This document shows, piece after piece, positions 46,874 to 56,213 of a stretch of 64,000 bases of DNA. The notes beneath the pieces are model-generated. The model saw nothing but the letters and a program-made list of their open reading frames with translations. It did not search any database and was not told where the DNA came from. How positions within the stretch are numbered: the stretch's first letter is position 1; the number at the start of each line of letters is the position of its first letter. Made by a program: the position numbers and the translations under genes. The stretch comes from Afipia sp. Root123D2 (GTDB lineage Bacteria > Pseudomonadota > Alphaproteobacteria > Rhizobiales > Xanthobacteraceae). The stretch is from NCBI RefSeq assembly GCF_001425835.1, contig NZ_LMDP01000001.1:125476-189475 (forward strand), read 5' to 3'.

Positions 46874-47572
46874 TCAGGTCGTCGTCGGCCGCACGATGCG
46901 CTTGATCTGGTCGGTGGTGTAGTTCTGTCCCCCGATCGACAGCAGGGCCGGGCTGGCCGTGAGATCCACGGAATCCACCACGCCCTGCACTTCGGTCGTG
47001 ACCGCGACGTTGTTGCCGGAACTGTCTTTCGCCGTGACCGTCATCTTGTAGTCGCCGACCGGCCACGAGGTCCCGTCATTGCCCTTGCCGTCCCAGACGA
47101 AGCTGGCATTGCCGGCGCTAACGGCGAAATTGCCGGAGTAGACGGTCTGTCCCGCCGAGTTGGTGATATTGATCGTGGCGTTGGTGTCTTTCGCCGCATT
47201 CAAATTCCACGTTGCATGGCCGTCGAAATGCGCGGTGCTGCCGTCGACGGCGACGGTCTGGCCGACGAAGACCAGCGCCTGGGTCGATTGCGCGGCTTTC
47301 TCGATATTCACCAGCGCGGTCAACTGATCGTTGGACTTCAATTGCTGTTCGACCTGGGCGAACTGCACGAGCTGCTGGGTGAACTGATTGGTGTCCAGCG
47401 GATCGAGCGGATTCTGGTTCTGCAACTGCGTGGTCAGCAGCGTCAGGAAGGTCTGGAAATTATCGGCGATGCCCGCAGTCGCGGTCGAACTTGTCGTGCC
47501 TGTGGTGGTTCCGGTGGGAACGGTCGCAACCCCGGACGTCGGGATGATTGGCGATGATGCGTCTACGGCCAT
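46874..47572 (-). CDS. flgD: Flagellar hook capping protein FlgD
   Basis: A 232-residue scaffold protein that caps the growing hook. The N-terminal conserved block is FLTLLTTQLQNQNPLDPLDT with NQFTQQLVQFAQVEQQLKSN, the FlgD signature. The C-terminal domain has FVWDGKGNDGTSWPVGDYKM, the FlgD Ig-like repeat. The start MAVDASSPIIPTSGVATVPT at 47572 is chosen; a longer frame would overlap fliK. It lies 10 bases after the fliK stop, so fliK-flgD are co-transcribed. A hairpin (CCCGGCC/GGCCGGG near 46791-46825) follows at a distance. Confidence 0.93.
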   Translation of the reverse strand: MAVDASSPIIPTSGVATVPTGTTTGTTSSTATAGIADNFQTFLTLLTTQLQNQNPLDPLDTNQFTQQLVQFAQVEQQLKSNDQLTALVNIEKAAQSTQALVFVGQTVAVDGSTAHFDGHATWNLNAAKDTNATINITNSAGQTVYSGNFAVSAGNASFVWDGKGNDGTSWPVGDYKMTVTAKDSSGNNVAVTTEVQGVVDSVDLTASPALLSIGGQNYTTDQIKRIVRPTTT

Positions 47573-47582
47573 ATCCGTTTCC

Positions 47583-49268
47583 TCAAATCCTGATGTCGAC
47601 GCCGCTGCTCGCTCCAAGCATCCGGCTGTATGTTTTCCCTGCAACAGGCGCGGGGATCGCGTCGTCTTCGGTAATGACGAGGCGGTGCGCGTTGCGTCCC
47701 GAGCCGTTGTCGTCGTTGCGGCCGGATGATTGATCGCGCAGGCTGAACTGGAGTCCGCTGTCGCCGGTCTTGAGTCCGGCATCTTCGAGCGCGCGCTGCA
47801 ATTGCGGCGCGTCCCTGCGCAGCATGTCGAGCGTCGACGACTTTTCGACTGTCAGATGCGATGTCACCTGACCATGCTTGTCGACATCGAGGCGCACGTC
47901 GATGCGGCCGAGATCGGCGGGATCGAGGCGGATTTCAAACCGGCTTTTGCCGCTGGCGGCTTTCAGCGCGATATCGACGGCGAGGCCATTCAGCGGCACC
48001 GGCATACTGGTCGCCAGCGCGACGCTCAGCTGTGATGTTGGAATCGCGACGTTGTTTACCGGCTGAATTTGTGTCGGCTGAGGGGCATTTGCCGCAGCCT
48101 GCAGGCTTGGGTCGGGTTGAATCGATGGCGAAGATGCTGCGCGATGATCGTGCGGTGCGATTGTCGGCGCTGCATCCCGGGTCGCGACAGGCTTGTGGGC
48201 GTCGGTGTCATTGATGGGCGCGTCGGTTTTGGCCTCGACGGCCTCCTGCTTGGGATCGTGCGCGGAGGTCTTGTTGTCGGACGCGGCGGGATCGATCGCC
48301 GCCTGCGTCAGCGGGCTGGCTGCGGCGGGTGCTGCATCGGTTTTGGCGTCGCCAGCTTTCGCATCGCCGGCCATCTGGATGGCGGCCGGCGTGGTTGCCG
48401 ATTTGGTCGTGACCGCGACAGCCGCAGGAGCGGCGGCGGCAAGAGACACTGCGGCATCGGCGTCCACTGCGGCGGCAGCGGGATCGGGCTGCGAAGCAGT
48501 GGGATCAGGCTGCGAAGATGTCGTTGCCGCCGCTGCCGTTGCGTTTGCGGCAGCGATATTTCCAGGGGCCGTGGCGTCGGATTTGGTTTCGGCACCGGCT
48601 GCGGTCGTCGGCGTTGCCGTTTCAGCCGATGTTTCGGTGGCCGCCACGGCGGCTGACGCGTTTGCGATCGCTGCGGCGGCGAGCGAATCCGCAGGCACGA
48701 TCACGGGCGATGAACTAGCGGAACTGGCAACGGCGGTATCGCCGGTGGCCGGCGTGGTTGATGTATCCGCGGAAGCAGCGACGGGAATGACGACCGCAAC
48801 AGGTCCTGCACTCAGGATGACGGTGTTGGCGGCGGTCTGCGCGGCTTGACCGTCCGCAGCGGTCTGCTCGCCGGCGTCCTGATCCGCGCCGTTATTCGAC
48901 TTGCCGGGCTTGATGATGACGCCGGGCTTGGAGCCTTGCACGATACCGGTGGACGGTTTCGTGGTTTGAGCCGCATCCTGGGTCGCCGGGTCAGAACCGG
49001 CGGCTACGCTGGAGCCCTGGTCGGCAGTGTTCGATGCTCTATCGGTTTTCGGCGGATTGTCGTTTCGCGCCTTGTGATCGGCGGAACCCCCCGTGCGTGG
49101 CTGCCGGTCGTCGGATGCGGGGCGGTCATGGTCTGCCGCGGCGGCCGCGTTGCCATCCACCAATGCCGCAAAACCGTCGGTCTGGGACGGTTGGCTGTTC
49201 GGCGCCTGCTTCGACCGCGTCGCCTGCGATGCGGCGGCAACGGTTGTTTCGGAGGTGACACTGTACAC
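47583..49268 (-). CDS. fliK: Flagellar hook-length control protein FliK
   Basis: A 561-residue protein that measures hook length and switches export specificity. Residues 1-430 are low complexity, rich in Ala, Thr, Asp and Pro, as in FliK rulers. The C-terminal Flg_hook domain (about 440-520) carries FEIRLDPADLGRIDVRLDVD and STLDMLRRDAPQLQRALEDA, its diagnostic core. The frame is intact over the whole repetitive region. The start MYSVTSETTVAAASQATRSK fits. Together with flgD it forms a two-gene unit upstream of the sciP-fliF region. Confidence 0.93.
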   Translation of the reverse strand: MYSVTSETTVAAASQATRSKQAPNSQPSQTDGFAALVDGNAAAAADHDRPASDDRQPRTGGSADHKARNDNPPKTDRASNTADQGSSVAAGSDPATQDAAQTTKPSTGIVQGSKPGVIIKPGKSNNGADQDAGEQTAADGQAAQTAANTVILSAGPVAVVIPVAASADTSTTPATGDTAVASSASSSPVIVPADSLAAAAIANASAAVAATETSAETATPTTAAGAETKSDATAPGNIAAANATAAAATTSSQPDPTASQPDPAAAAVDADAAVSLAAAAPAAVAVTTKSATTPAAIQMAGDAKAGDAKTDAAPAAASPLTQAAIDPAASDNKTSAHDPKQEAVEAKTDAPINDTDAHKPVATRDAAPTIAPHDHRAASSPSIQPDPSLQAAANAPQPTQIQPVNNVAIPTSQLSVALATSMPVPLNGLAVDIALKAASGKSRFEIRLDPADLGRIDVRLDVDKHGQVTSHLTVEKSSTLDMLRRDAPQLQRALEDAGLKTGDSGLQFSLRDQSSGRNDDNGSGRNAHRLVITEDDAIPAPVAGKTYSRMLGASSGVDIRI

Positions 49269-49544
49269 GGGCGGCCCCTTGCGGTGATATCTCCCTCAAT
49301 GGAGCAAGGACCGGGCCAAGGCTTTCAGTTATAAAAACAAATAGAAATCAACGTCTTATCTGATCCAACAAGATGTGGCCGATGATCGGGAACCCGCCTG
49401 TTTCTGCCCGGCGGCAAGATTTGCCTCTTTGAACGGATCAAAGCGGCCGCGATTGCCTCACGGGATGCCGGACTATACATAAAGAGCAACACCCAGACCG
49501 CTTGCAGCTGGCTTGCGCCGCTGCAGCCGAAGATTGGCCAGCTC

Positions 49545-50738
49545 ATGCTCAACAGCCTCGATCTTGAAGGTCGCCCGGAAGATACGCGGGTCGTCGTCGC
49601 CATGTCAGGCGGCGTCGATTCCTCGGCAACGGCGGCGTTGCTCAAGGCCGAAGGCTACGACGTCGTCGGCATCACGCTGCAGCTTTACGACCATGGTGCG
49701 GCGACTCATCGCAAAGGCGCGTGCTGTGCCGGGCAGGACATTCATGACGCTCGCGATGTCGCGGAACGGATCGGCATTCCGCACTACGTTCTCGATTATG
49801 AAAGCCGCTTCCGCGAATCCGTGATCGACCGTTTCGCCGAGAGCTATGTGCATGGCGAGACGCCGGTACCGTGCATCGAGTGCAATCGTTCGATCAAGTT
49901 TCGCGATCTGCTGGCGACTGCGCGCGAACTCGGCGCCAAGGCCCTCGCCACGGGCCATTACGTGGCGTCACGCCGCCTCGATGACGGCTCGCGAGCGCTG
50001 GTTTGTGCGGCCGATGCCGATCGGGACCAGAGCTATTTCCTGTTCGCCACCACGCCGGACCAGTTGGCAGATCTGCGCTTTCCGCTCGGCGACATGACCA
50101 AGGCGCAGACGCGTGAACTCGCACGCCGCTTCGACCTGTCGGTCGCGGACAAGCACGACAGTCAGGACATCTGCTTCGTGCCGACCGGCCGCTATACCGA
50201 CGTGATCGAGCGCCTGAAGCCGAATGCGGTCGAGCCCGGTGATATCGTCGATCTCGACGGCTGCGTCATCGGGCAGCATCAGGGCATCGTGAATTTCACC
50301 GTCGGCCAGCGCCGAGGTCTCGGCATCGCCGCCCATGCGCCGCTCTATGTGGTCGGGCTCGATGCACCGTCGCGCCGCGTCATCGTCGGGCCGCGCGAGG
50401 CGTTGCGGATGAGCCGTATCGCATTGCGCGACATCAACTGGATCGGCGGCGGCTCGCTCGAGCGCGCGGTTGCCGGTGGTGGCCTTGAGCTGTTCGTCAA
50501 AGTGCGCTCCACCCGCGCGCCGCAGCCGGCGTGGTTGCGCCTGATCGATGGCGAGTATGAAATCGAGTTGGTTGCCGGCGAGGAAGGCGTTTCGCCGGGG
50601 CAGGCTTGTGTGTTCTACGATGCCGCCAGCGGTCAGGCCCGCGTTCTCGGCGGCGGATTCATCAAGAGCGCTTCTCGCGGAGGCCGCGCTGCGCCGGCGC
50701 GCGGTGCCCTTGAGCCGCAATCGGTCGCGGCGGGTTAG
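49545..50738 (+). CDS. mnmA: tRNA-specific 2-thiouridylase
   Basis: Catalyses sulfur transfer to U34 of tRNA-Lys, Glu and Gln. 397 residues. The PP-loop is [20 protein letters not shown]. The catalytic cysteines are in [16 protein letters not shown] and [24 protein letters not shown] and a C-terminal beta-barrel complete the domain order. The start ATG at 49545 gives [20 protein letters not shown]; the N-terminal 15 residues vary in the family. It is divergent from fliK and followed 21 bases later by a methyltransferase gene. Confidence 0.96.
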   Translation: MLNSLDLEGRPEDTRVVVAMSGGVDSSATAALLKAEGYDVVGITLQLYDHGAATHRKGACCAGQDIHDARDVAERIGIPHYVLDYESRFRESVIDRFAESYVHGETPVPCIECNRSIKFRDLLATARELGAKALATGHYVASRRLDDGSRALVCAADADRDQSYFLFATTPDQLADLRFPLGDMTKAQTRELARRFDLSVADKHDSQDICFVPTGRYTDVIERLKPNAVEPGDIVDLDGCVIGQHQGIVNFTVGQRRGLGIAAHAPLYVVGLDAPSRRVIVGPREALRMSRIALRDINWIGGGSLERAVAGGGLELFVKVRSTRAPQPAWLRLIDGEYEIELVAGEEGVSPGQACVFYDAASGQARVLGGGFIKSASRGGRAAPARGALEPQSVAAG

Positions 50739-50759
50739 CGTTCAGGCGAGCAGGGCGGC

Positions 50760-51398
50760 ATGGGCAACGATATCGATCGCGCCGGAGTGGCGAAGGCGTA
50801 CGCCGCGTGGGCTCCGGTTTACGATCTGGTGTTCGGGGCTGTTTTCGATCAAGGACGAAAATCCACCATCGCCGTCGCCGACGCCATCGGCGGCCGTGTT
50901 CTCGATGTCGGAGTCGGCACCGGGCTGTCATTGTCCGATTATTCTCGCTCGACGAAGCTGTGCGGCGTCGATATTTCAGAGCCGATGCTGCGCAAGGCGC
51001 AGGAACGCGTCCGTACTCTCAATCTGACAAACGTCGAATCGTTGTCGGTGATGGACGCCAAGAATCTTGCGTTCCCCGATGCGGCGTTCGATGCGGTGGT
51101 GGCGCAATATGTCATCACCGCGGTTCCGGATCCGGAAGCGACGCTGGATGATTTCATCCGTGTCCTGAAGCCCGGCGGTGAACTGATTCTGGTCAATCAC
51201 ATCGGCGCCGAGAGTGGTCCGCGCAAGGTGTTTGAAATGGCGTTCGCGCCGCTGGCGCGCAGACTTGGCTGGCGGCCCGAATTTCCGTGGCAGCGCCTCG
51301 TGGATTGGACCGTGAAGCACGGCGGCGTCGACCTGATCGAGCGCCGTCCGATGCCGCCGATGGGGCATTTTTCGCTGATCCGCTATCGGAAGTCCTGA
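50760..51398 (+). CDS. Class I methyltransferase, phosphatidylethanolamine N-methyltransferase-like
   Basis: A 212-residue SAM-dependent methyltransferase. KAYAAWAPVYDLVFGAVFDQ is the N-terminal signature of the Rhodobacter-type PmtA family that methylates phosphatidylethanolamine toward phosphatidylcholine. SAM motif I is VLDVGVGTGLSLSDYS, and DDFIRVLKPGGELILVNHIG the post-motif. The C-terminal PPMGHFSLIRYRKS is also typical. Membrane phosphatidylcholine is common in this order, so the assignment is reasonable, but related UbiE-like enzymes cannot be excluded. It is 21 bases after mnmA. Confidence 0.8.
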   Translation: MGNDIDRAGVAKAYAAWAPVYDLVFGAVFDQGRKSTIAVADAIGGRVLDVGVGTGLSLSDYSRSTKLCGVDISEPMLRKAQERVRTLNLTNVESLSVMDAKNLAFPDAAFDAVVAQYVITAVPDPEATLDDFIRVLKPGGELILVNHIGAESGPRKVFEMAFAPLARRLGWRPEFPWQRLVDWTVKHGGVDLIERRPMPPMGHFSLIRYRKS

Positions 51399-51450
51399 TT
51401 TTGCGTTGATAGAGCACGGAACTTGCGCGTCGCCGCGCCGTTCTTCTTCC

Positions 51451-51822
51451 ATGCGGATGACACCACTCCTTCTCTGTTCATGTTTGTTTGGCACCCTCCC
51501 CGGGCTGGCGCTTGCGCAGGCGCCGCCGTCACCGGCCACGCCACCGCCCCAGACTGCGCCGCCCAATCCATCGCGTCAGCAGCAGAATTGCGCCCCGACA
51601 CAGGCGCGGCCCAATGACGGCACCATTGCCCCGCATGGCGGGTCCACAACCGGCCAGAGCAGCGAAGCGCTCGGCGACAAGCTGGCAAGATCGGATGGGG
51701 TTTTGTGTCCACCCACCGGAGTCGATCCCGGAATGCACGCACCGACGCCGGAAACGGGAAAAATGCCGGTTATTCCTCCGCCGGGCAGTCCGGGAGGCAA
51801 TCCGGACGTGCGGCCGAAATAA
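51451..51822 (+). CDS. Small secreted Pro-rich protein
   Basis: A 123-residue protein with a signal peptide (MTPLLLCSCLFGTLPGLALA, cleaved after AQA). The mature part is disordered and Pro/Gly-rich, beginning QAPPSPATPPPQTAPPNPSR, with a conserved-looking middle NDGTIAPHGGSTTGQSSEAL and two cysteines. It is similar to small proteins of unknown function scattered in Bradyrhizobiaceae. The start ATG at 51451 is used. It is the last chromosomal-type gene before the tRNA. Confidence 0.65.
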   Translation: MRMTPLLLCSCLFGTLPGLALAQAPPSPATPPPQTAPPNPSRQQQNCAPTQARPNDGTIAPHGGSTTGQSSEALGDKLARSDGVLCPPTGVDPGMHAPTPETGKMPVIPPPGSPGGNPDVRPK

Positions 51823-51925
51823 TAGGGCCGAAACAGGATCGGGCTTTGCTTGACATGTATTTGGCTGACTTCTTATATGCGGCCCGTTCGCAAGCGGTGA
51901 CCGCAGGGTCTCGTAGCGAGCTTGT

Positions 51926-52002
51926 GGCGAGGTAGCTCAGCTGGTTAGAGCACGGGAATCATAATCCTGGGGTCGGGGGTTCGAGTCCCTCTCTCGCTAC
52001 CA
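51926..52002 (+). tRNA. tRNA-Met (CAT), elongator type
   Basis: A canonical cloverleaf of 77 bases: 7-bp acceptor (with terminal G-U pairs), D arm GCTCAGCTGGTTAGAGC, anticodon stem CGGGA/TCCTG with loop ATCATAA (anticodon CAT), T arm GGGGGTTCGAGTCCCTC, and encoded CCA. The ATCATAA loop fits elongator Met rather than initiator or Ile2. Its 3' end abuts a gene-poor low-quality stretch, so it may have served as an integration site. Confidence 0.93.
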
Positions 52003-52339
52003 AGCAACCGCCGCAAAATCAGCTTCTCCTCTCTGCGGGCTCGCCAGAAATCCTTGTACCACTTTTGTACCTGATCTAGATCGTGCTTCGCTCGGCGACT
52101 CGCATGACGATGGTACGACGCAGGGGGGCACGACGAGCTTTTGACCTCCGCGTTGTACCTGCCCGCGCGTCAGTCTCGACTCTATCGTTCTTGTCTGATG
52201 CGGCAGGGGTACTGTCCGTATTTAGCCCCCCCCAGTGTCCTAAGTTGATTTTGGGAGTTTCCTAATTTGACTACTGGACTCTGTTTCTGGTTAGGCGCAG
52301 CGTCGCACCATCGTACTCTGGCCCCTCACGGAGGCCGCA
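52003..52339. other. Gene-free segment after the tRNA, possible integration scar
   Basis: About 335 bases with no credible gene. It contains the short inverted pattern TTGTACCACTTTTGTACC near 52056, and a run of C near 52228. Position at the tRNA 3' end, absence of genes and remnants beyond suggest the remains of an integrated element. No second tRNA-end repeat (att site) was found in the window. Confidence 0.4.
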
Positions 52340-52477
52340 ATGGACAGGTTCATTCATACGGAGAGCCTCAAGCTTTACCGAAAGGTGCTTGATGAGACGA
52401 CCGACGAGAGCAAGCGCAAATTGCTGCTCGAATTGATCCGGGATGAAATGGCAAAAGAGCCAAAGCCGAAAGAGTAA
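52340..52477 (+). CDS. Small conserved-looking protein (45 aa)
   Basis: A 45-residue hydrophilic helical protein: MDRFIHTESLKLYRKVLDET and SKRKLLLELIRDEMAKEPKP, ending KE. A GGAGG ribosome binding site (CACGGAGGCC) precedes the ATG. The amphipathic pattern and good start suggest a true small gene; I recall similar short proteins in rhizobia but know no function. It lies within the scar region. Confidence 0.6.
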   Translation: MDRFIHTESLKLYRKVLDETTDESKRKLLLELIRDEMAKEPKPKE

Positions 52478-52513
52478 GGCCGGCTCAGTGGGCAACCTCT
52501 TTCATTTCTGACG

Positions 52514-52765
52514 GTGGAAACGATAAACTCAAACTCTCTGATCGCCGAACCGCTCAACGATCCTTCGTTCGTAGGTCTGTTTGTCGGGGAGAGGATTCAG
52601 CCATTGATGCTGATGACCCTGACAACGCCCGAAGAGGTCGACACCTGGATGCGCGCGCCGGCCGAGGAATCATTGCGCCTGCAGTGGCCGCCACCTGACG
52701 GATCACATCAGATCGTTGCTCGCTGTAAATTACTGCTCATGCTGAGCGTGACCAGCATCTGGTAA
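52514..52765 (+). pseudogene. Fragment of an SOS-response-associated peptidase (SRAP/YedK family)
   Basis: The frame encodes 83 residues. Residues 28-70, with TLTTPEEVDTWMRAPAEESL and LQWPPPDGSHQIVAR, match the C-terminal block of SRAP/HMCES proteins, which cross-link to abasic DNA sites (the family usually reads near ILTTPEEVDTWxxAPxEEAL). The catalytic N terminus with Cys2 is missing, so this is a remnant inside the tRNA-proximal scar. The first 27 residues have no family likeness. Confidence 0.55.
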
Positions 52766-53057
52766 TGGTCCTCGGTAACGTTGCCATATTTTCGAAGCAC
52801 CATGCGTCCGGTTTCTTTATCGCGATTGAATGCCTATTTGTTGAAACTTCGGATAAGCAAAATCGCATAAACACGAATAGTGCTCGTGCAGCACTTGCTT
52901 CTTTTCCCCGCACCGAAAAACTTGTCGGCGTGCTCGATGCAGCGAGGATGCTGGCCGGTGCTTTGGCTTCCTTGAAGTTGTCGTCCATTACGTCCATGAG
53001 CCCATTGGCGATGTCTTCCAATGTTTCTTTCTGATGCGAATCCAGCCAGCGCGTCAT
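52737..53057 (-). CDS. Hypothetical frame in the scar region, doubtful
   Basis: A 106-residue minus-strand frame with a plausible helical start, HQKETLEDIANGLMDVMDDN followed by FKEAKAPASILAASSTPTSF, and a less convincing end. It overlaps the SRAP fragment by 29 bases. It may be a degraded gene; no family was recognised. An overlapping plus-strand frame is no better supported. Confidence 0.25.
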   Translation of the reverse strand: MTRWLDSHQKETLEDIANGLMDVMDDNFKEAKAPASILAASSTPTSFSVRGKEASAARALFVFMRFCLSEVSTNRHSIAIKKPDAWCFENMATLPRTITRCWSRSA

Positions 53058-53272
53058 ATAGCCGAGGCTCGATCTGCTTGCCGCTTGAGAGCACTAGATG
53101 AAAAGCGCAATCCTACCACGCCTGTAGGGCGGGGCGGCCCAAGGCGAGTGCCTGCCGAGGAGTATGCCAAAGCGACCACGTCATCTGCGATCGAATTCGT
53201 GGATACGCGACGTGAGGTGGCCGGAGAGAGCGGTTTCGGCGTCAGGGCGCGTCGCCGGCATTTGGTCGGGGG
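53058..53272. other. Intergenic remainder of the scar
   Basis: About 215 bases separating the scar remnants from the stress cluster. No gene, repeat or regulatory motif was recognised. Confidence 0.35.
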
Positions 53273-53773
53273 TCATATCGGCTCTTTATGACCATGCGTT
53301 TGAGATGGTGATGCGTTAGTCCAGAGCATTTCAAGACGATCGAGAAAGGGGCGCTGGCTTGCAAGAATCTTCTGCCGGGCGAGCGGAAGCGCGAACCACG
53401 CGGCGCGGTCGATTTCCGGAAAAGAGATGGTCTGGCCGCTGTGGGAAGGCCATTCGATCGAAACGTCATTGCTGCGAATGCTAACGACGTCGAGATCACC
53501 CACCAGCGCATAGCCCAGGACCGTCTTGCCGGCACGCTGGCGCACTTGGCCAAGCGGCTGGAGTGGTCCGGTGACCTTTACCCCGAGTTCCTCCTCGAAC
53601 TCCCGCCGTGCGGTGGTCTCCGGATCCTCTCCATCGTTCAGCTCTCCCTTGGGCAGCGACCAGGCACCTAGATCGCGCTTGCGCCAAAAAGGGCCACCCG
53701 GATGGACCAGCAGGACTTCTTTCCCCTCGCGGCTACGGCGGTACATCAGAATGCCCGCGCTGTTGATCGGCAT
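53273..53773 (-). CDS. NUDIX hydrolase
   Basis: A 166-residue nucleoside-diphosphate-linked hydrolase. The Nudix box is complete: GELNDGEDPETTARREFEEE followed by LGV, with the metal-binding REFEEE. The start MPINSAGILMYRRSREGKEV then VLLVHPGGPFWRKRDLGAWS matches the ADP-ribose/diadenosine pyrophosphatase-like group found in stress islands. It lies 25 bases after the lon stop on the same strand, so hsp20-lon-nudix is an operon. The specific substrate is unknown. Confidence 0.9.
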   Translation of the reverse strand: MPINSAGILMYRRSREGKEVLLVHPGGPFWRKRDLGAWSLPKGELNDGEDPETTARREFEEELGVKVTGPLQPLGQVRQRAGKTVLGYALVGDLDVVSIRSNDVSIEWPSHSGQTISFPEIDRAAWFALPLARQKILASQRPFLDRLEMLWTNASPSQTHGHKEPI

Positions 53774-53798
53774 GGTGTGGGATCCGTCATCAACTCTA

Positions 53799-56204
53799 TC
53801 ATTCAGCGGCGGCAGTTGCCGTGCTGACTGCTGGCTCGAGGGCCGCGGCCATCGCGTCATCAACCTGCTCGAGCCAGATGAACTCCAACCGGTCGCGGGC
53901 GCTCTGCGGAATCTCGTCAAAGTCACGCCGATTCCGCGCCGGCAACATCACGCGGGTCAGGCCTGCGGCGGCGGCGGCGACGACCTTTTCCTTGATGCCG
54001 CCAACCGGTAGCACCAGCCCTCTCAGCGAAATTTCGCCGGTCATGGCGGTGTCGCTCCTGACGGTGCGGTCGGTGAGGAGGGAGGTGAGGGCGATGAACA
54101 TGGCAACGCCCGCGCTTGGCCCATCCTTCGGCGTAGCGCCCGCCGGAACATGGACGTGAATGTCGCTCTTTTCGAACACGGAGGGATCAATGCCGAGCTG
54201 GGAGGCGCGGCTCTTCACCAGGGTCAGCGCGGCCTGTACGCTTTCGCGCATCACCTCGCCGAGTTGGCCTGTCAGGATCAGCATTCCCTTTCCGGGCGTG
54301 CGCGAGGCCTCGATAAAAAGAATATCGCCGCCAACCGGCGTCCAGGCCAAGCCCGTTGCCACGCCGGGCACGCTGGTGCGCATGGCGATCTCATTTTCGA
54401 ACCGGGGTGGGCCAAGGACAGCCGCGATTTCCCTGGTGGTGAGAACGACCCGACTGGCGCTGCCTTCGGCGGTCCGGACAGCGACGTGGCGAAAGGCCTT
54501 GCCAATCTCGCGCTCCAGATTGCGAACGCCTGCCTCCCTCGTATAGCCTTTGATGATCAGCCGCAGCGCATCCAGTTCGATCTCGACTTGGTCCGGCTTC
54601 AGCCCATTGACTTCGAGCTGGCGGCGAACCAGATACCGCTGCGCAATCTCCAGCTTCTCCTCTTCGGTGTACCCGGCCAGGCTGATGATCTCCATCCGAT
54701 CCAGCAGCGGGCTCGGGACGGTATCAAGCATGTTGGCCGTGGCCACGAACACCACCCGACAGAGATCGAATGGCACTCCAAGGTAGTTGTCGCGGAAGGT
54801 GCCGTTCTGCTCGGGATCAAGCACCTCGAGCATCGCGGCCGAAGGATCGCCCTGATTGCCGCGTCCCATCTTGTCGATCTCGTCGAGCATCATGACGCAA
54901 TTGCGGGCGCCTGCTTTCTTGATCGCCTGAATGATGTTGCCGGGGAGGGCTCCGATATAGGTGCGTCGGTGGCCACGGATCTCCGCTTCGTCGTGAACGC
55001 CGCCTAAGCTGACCCGCACGAACGGCCGCTGCATCGCCCGCGCAATCGACTGTCCGAGTGAGGTTTTGCCGACGCCGGGCGGACCGACGAAACACAGGAT
55101 TGGCGCCTTGCCCTGCGGCGCCAGTTTCCGGACGGCTAGATATTCAATGATCCGGCTCTTGATCTTCTCCAGGCCGTAGTGATCCTCGTCGAGAATTCGC
55201 CTCGCCCCGGCGATGTCGATCGAGTTCTCCTCCGGCAGTCTCCAAGGCAGTTCGATCAGCCAGTCCAGGTAGCTCCGAACCATGCCTGCCTCGGCAGCGG
55301 CCTCCGGCATCCGTTCATAGCGGCGGACCTCCTTTCGCGCCTGGCTCTCCGCCTCGGCCGGCATACCGGCTTTGGCGATGGCCTCGTTCAGCTCCGCCAC
55401 CTCATGGGTCCTGCCGTCGCCTTCGCCAAGCTGGCGCTGAATGGTTGCCATCTGCTCGCGCAGGATAGCTTCCCGCTGGCGCTCGTCGAACGTCGCCCTT
55501 GTCTGCTGCCCGATTTCATGGCTGAGCCGCAACACTTCGATGCGTTCGGCCAGATGGCGCGAAACCTTTTCCATGCGGAGCCCGAGATCGACCGTTTCGA
55601 GGATTTCCTGCTTCTCCTGGGGTTTGATATCCAGGTAAGACGTTGCAAGATCAGCCAAAGTGGAGGGCGAGGTTGTGCCTTGCAGGACTGCGACCAGCTC
55701 CTGGGGCGCTTGCGGAAGCAATTCTGCAGCCTCAATGGCCTGCCGCTGCAAATTCAGAAAACGGGCCTCGATTTCCGGTGACGTCGTCGTCGGCTCCGGT
55801 ATGTGAAGAACGCGCGCCGCCAGAAACGAAGTGCCCGAAAGATAGTCGAGCACCCGAATGCGCTGCACACCCTGACAGACGAGATGATGACTATCGTCGG
55901 GTCCGGTGACGTAGCGCACGATATTGGCTACGGTACCGACGCGGTAGAGATCGTCAGGTCCCGGTTCGCTCGCCTCCGCGTCGCGCTGGAGTAGAAGGCC
56001 GATCTGCCGCTGCTCGCGGACCGCCTGCTGGGCGGCCGCGATCGATTTCAGCCGCCCTATGGTGATCGGCATGACGACGCCCGGAAACAGGACAGTGTTG
56101 CGTACCGGCACGATAATGAGAGCGTCTGGCGGGATCGGAACAGGCTGATCGGGGCGCGACGCGGAGGGTTGGTCCGATGTGACTGTGTCATTGACTGACG
56201 ACAT
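53799..56204 (-). CDS. lon: Lon-family ATP-dependent protease
   Basis: An 801-residue AAA+ serine protease that degrades misfolded proteins. The N-terminal LonN domain begins ALIIVPVRNTVLFPGVVMPI. The AAA+ domain has Walker A LCFVGPPGVGKTSLGQSIAR and Walker B CVMMLDEIDKMG. The protease domain has the catalytic Ser in TPKDGPSAGVAMFIALTSLL and Lys in VLPVGGIKEKVVAA. Full length. Its position after hsp20 and before a Nudix gene resembles acquired heat-resistance islands, so this is probably an additional Lon besides the housekeeping copy, which is not in this window. Confidence 0.95.
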   Translation of the reverse strand: MSSVNDTVTSDQPSASRPDQPVPIPPDALIIVPVRNTVLFPGVVMPITIGRLKSIAAAQQAVREQRQIGLLLQRDAEASEPGPDDLYRVGTVANIVRYVTGPDDSHHLVCQGVQRIRVLDYLSGTSFLAARVLHIPEPTTTSPEIEARFLNLQRQAIEAAELLPQAPQELVAVLQGTTSPSTLADLATSYLDIKPQEKQEILETVDLGLRMEKVSRHLAERIEVLRLSHEIGQQTRATFDERQREAILREQMATIQRQLGEGDGRTHEVAELNEAIAKAGMPAEAESQARKEVRRYERMPEAAAEAGMVRSYLDWLIELPWRLPEENSIDIAGARRILDEDHYGLEKIKSRIIEYLAVRKLAPQGKAPILCFVGPPGVGKTSLGQSIARAMQRPFVRVSLGGVHDEAEIRGHRRTYIGALPGNIIQAIKKAGARNCVMMLDEIDKMGRGNQGDPSAAMLEVLDPEQNGTFRDNYLGVPFDLCRVVFVATANMLDTVPSPLLDRMEIISLAGYTEEEKLEIAQRYLVRRQLEVNGLKPDQVEIELDALRLIIKGYTREAGVRNLEREIGKAFRHVAVRTAEGSASRVVLTTREIAAVLGPPRFENEIAMRTSVPGVATGLAWTPVGGDILFIEASRTPGKGMLILTGQLGEVMRESVQAALTLVKSRASQLGIDPSVFEKSDIHVHVPAGATPKDGPSAGVAMFIALTSLLTDRTVRSDTAMTGEISLRGLVLPVGGIKEKVVAAAAAGLTRVMLPARNRRDFDEIPQSARDRLEFIWLEQVDDAMAAALEPAVSTATAAAE

Positions 56205-56213
56205 GGCTTCTCC

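Noticed and set aside
52765-53034. A plus-strand gene in the scar region
   Set aside because: It is no better than the overlapping minus-strand frame; no ribosome binding site or family likeness.
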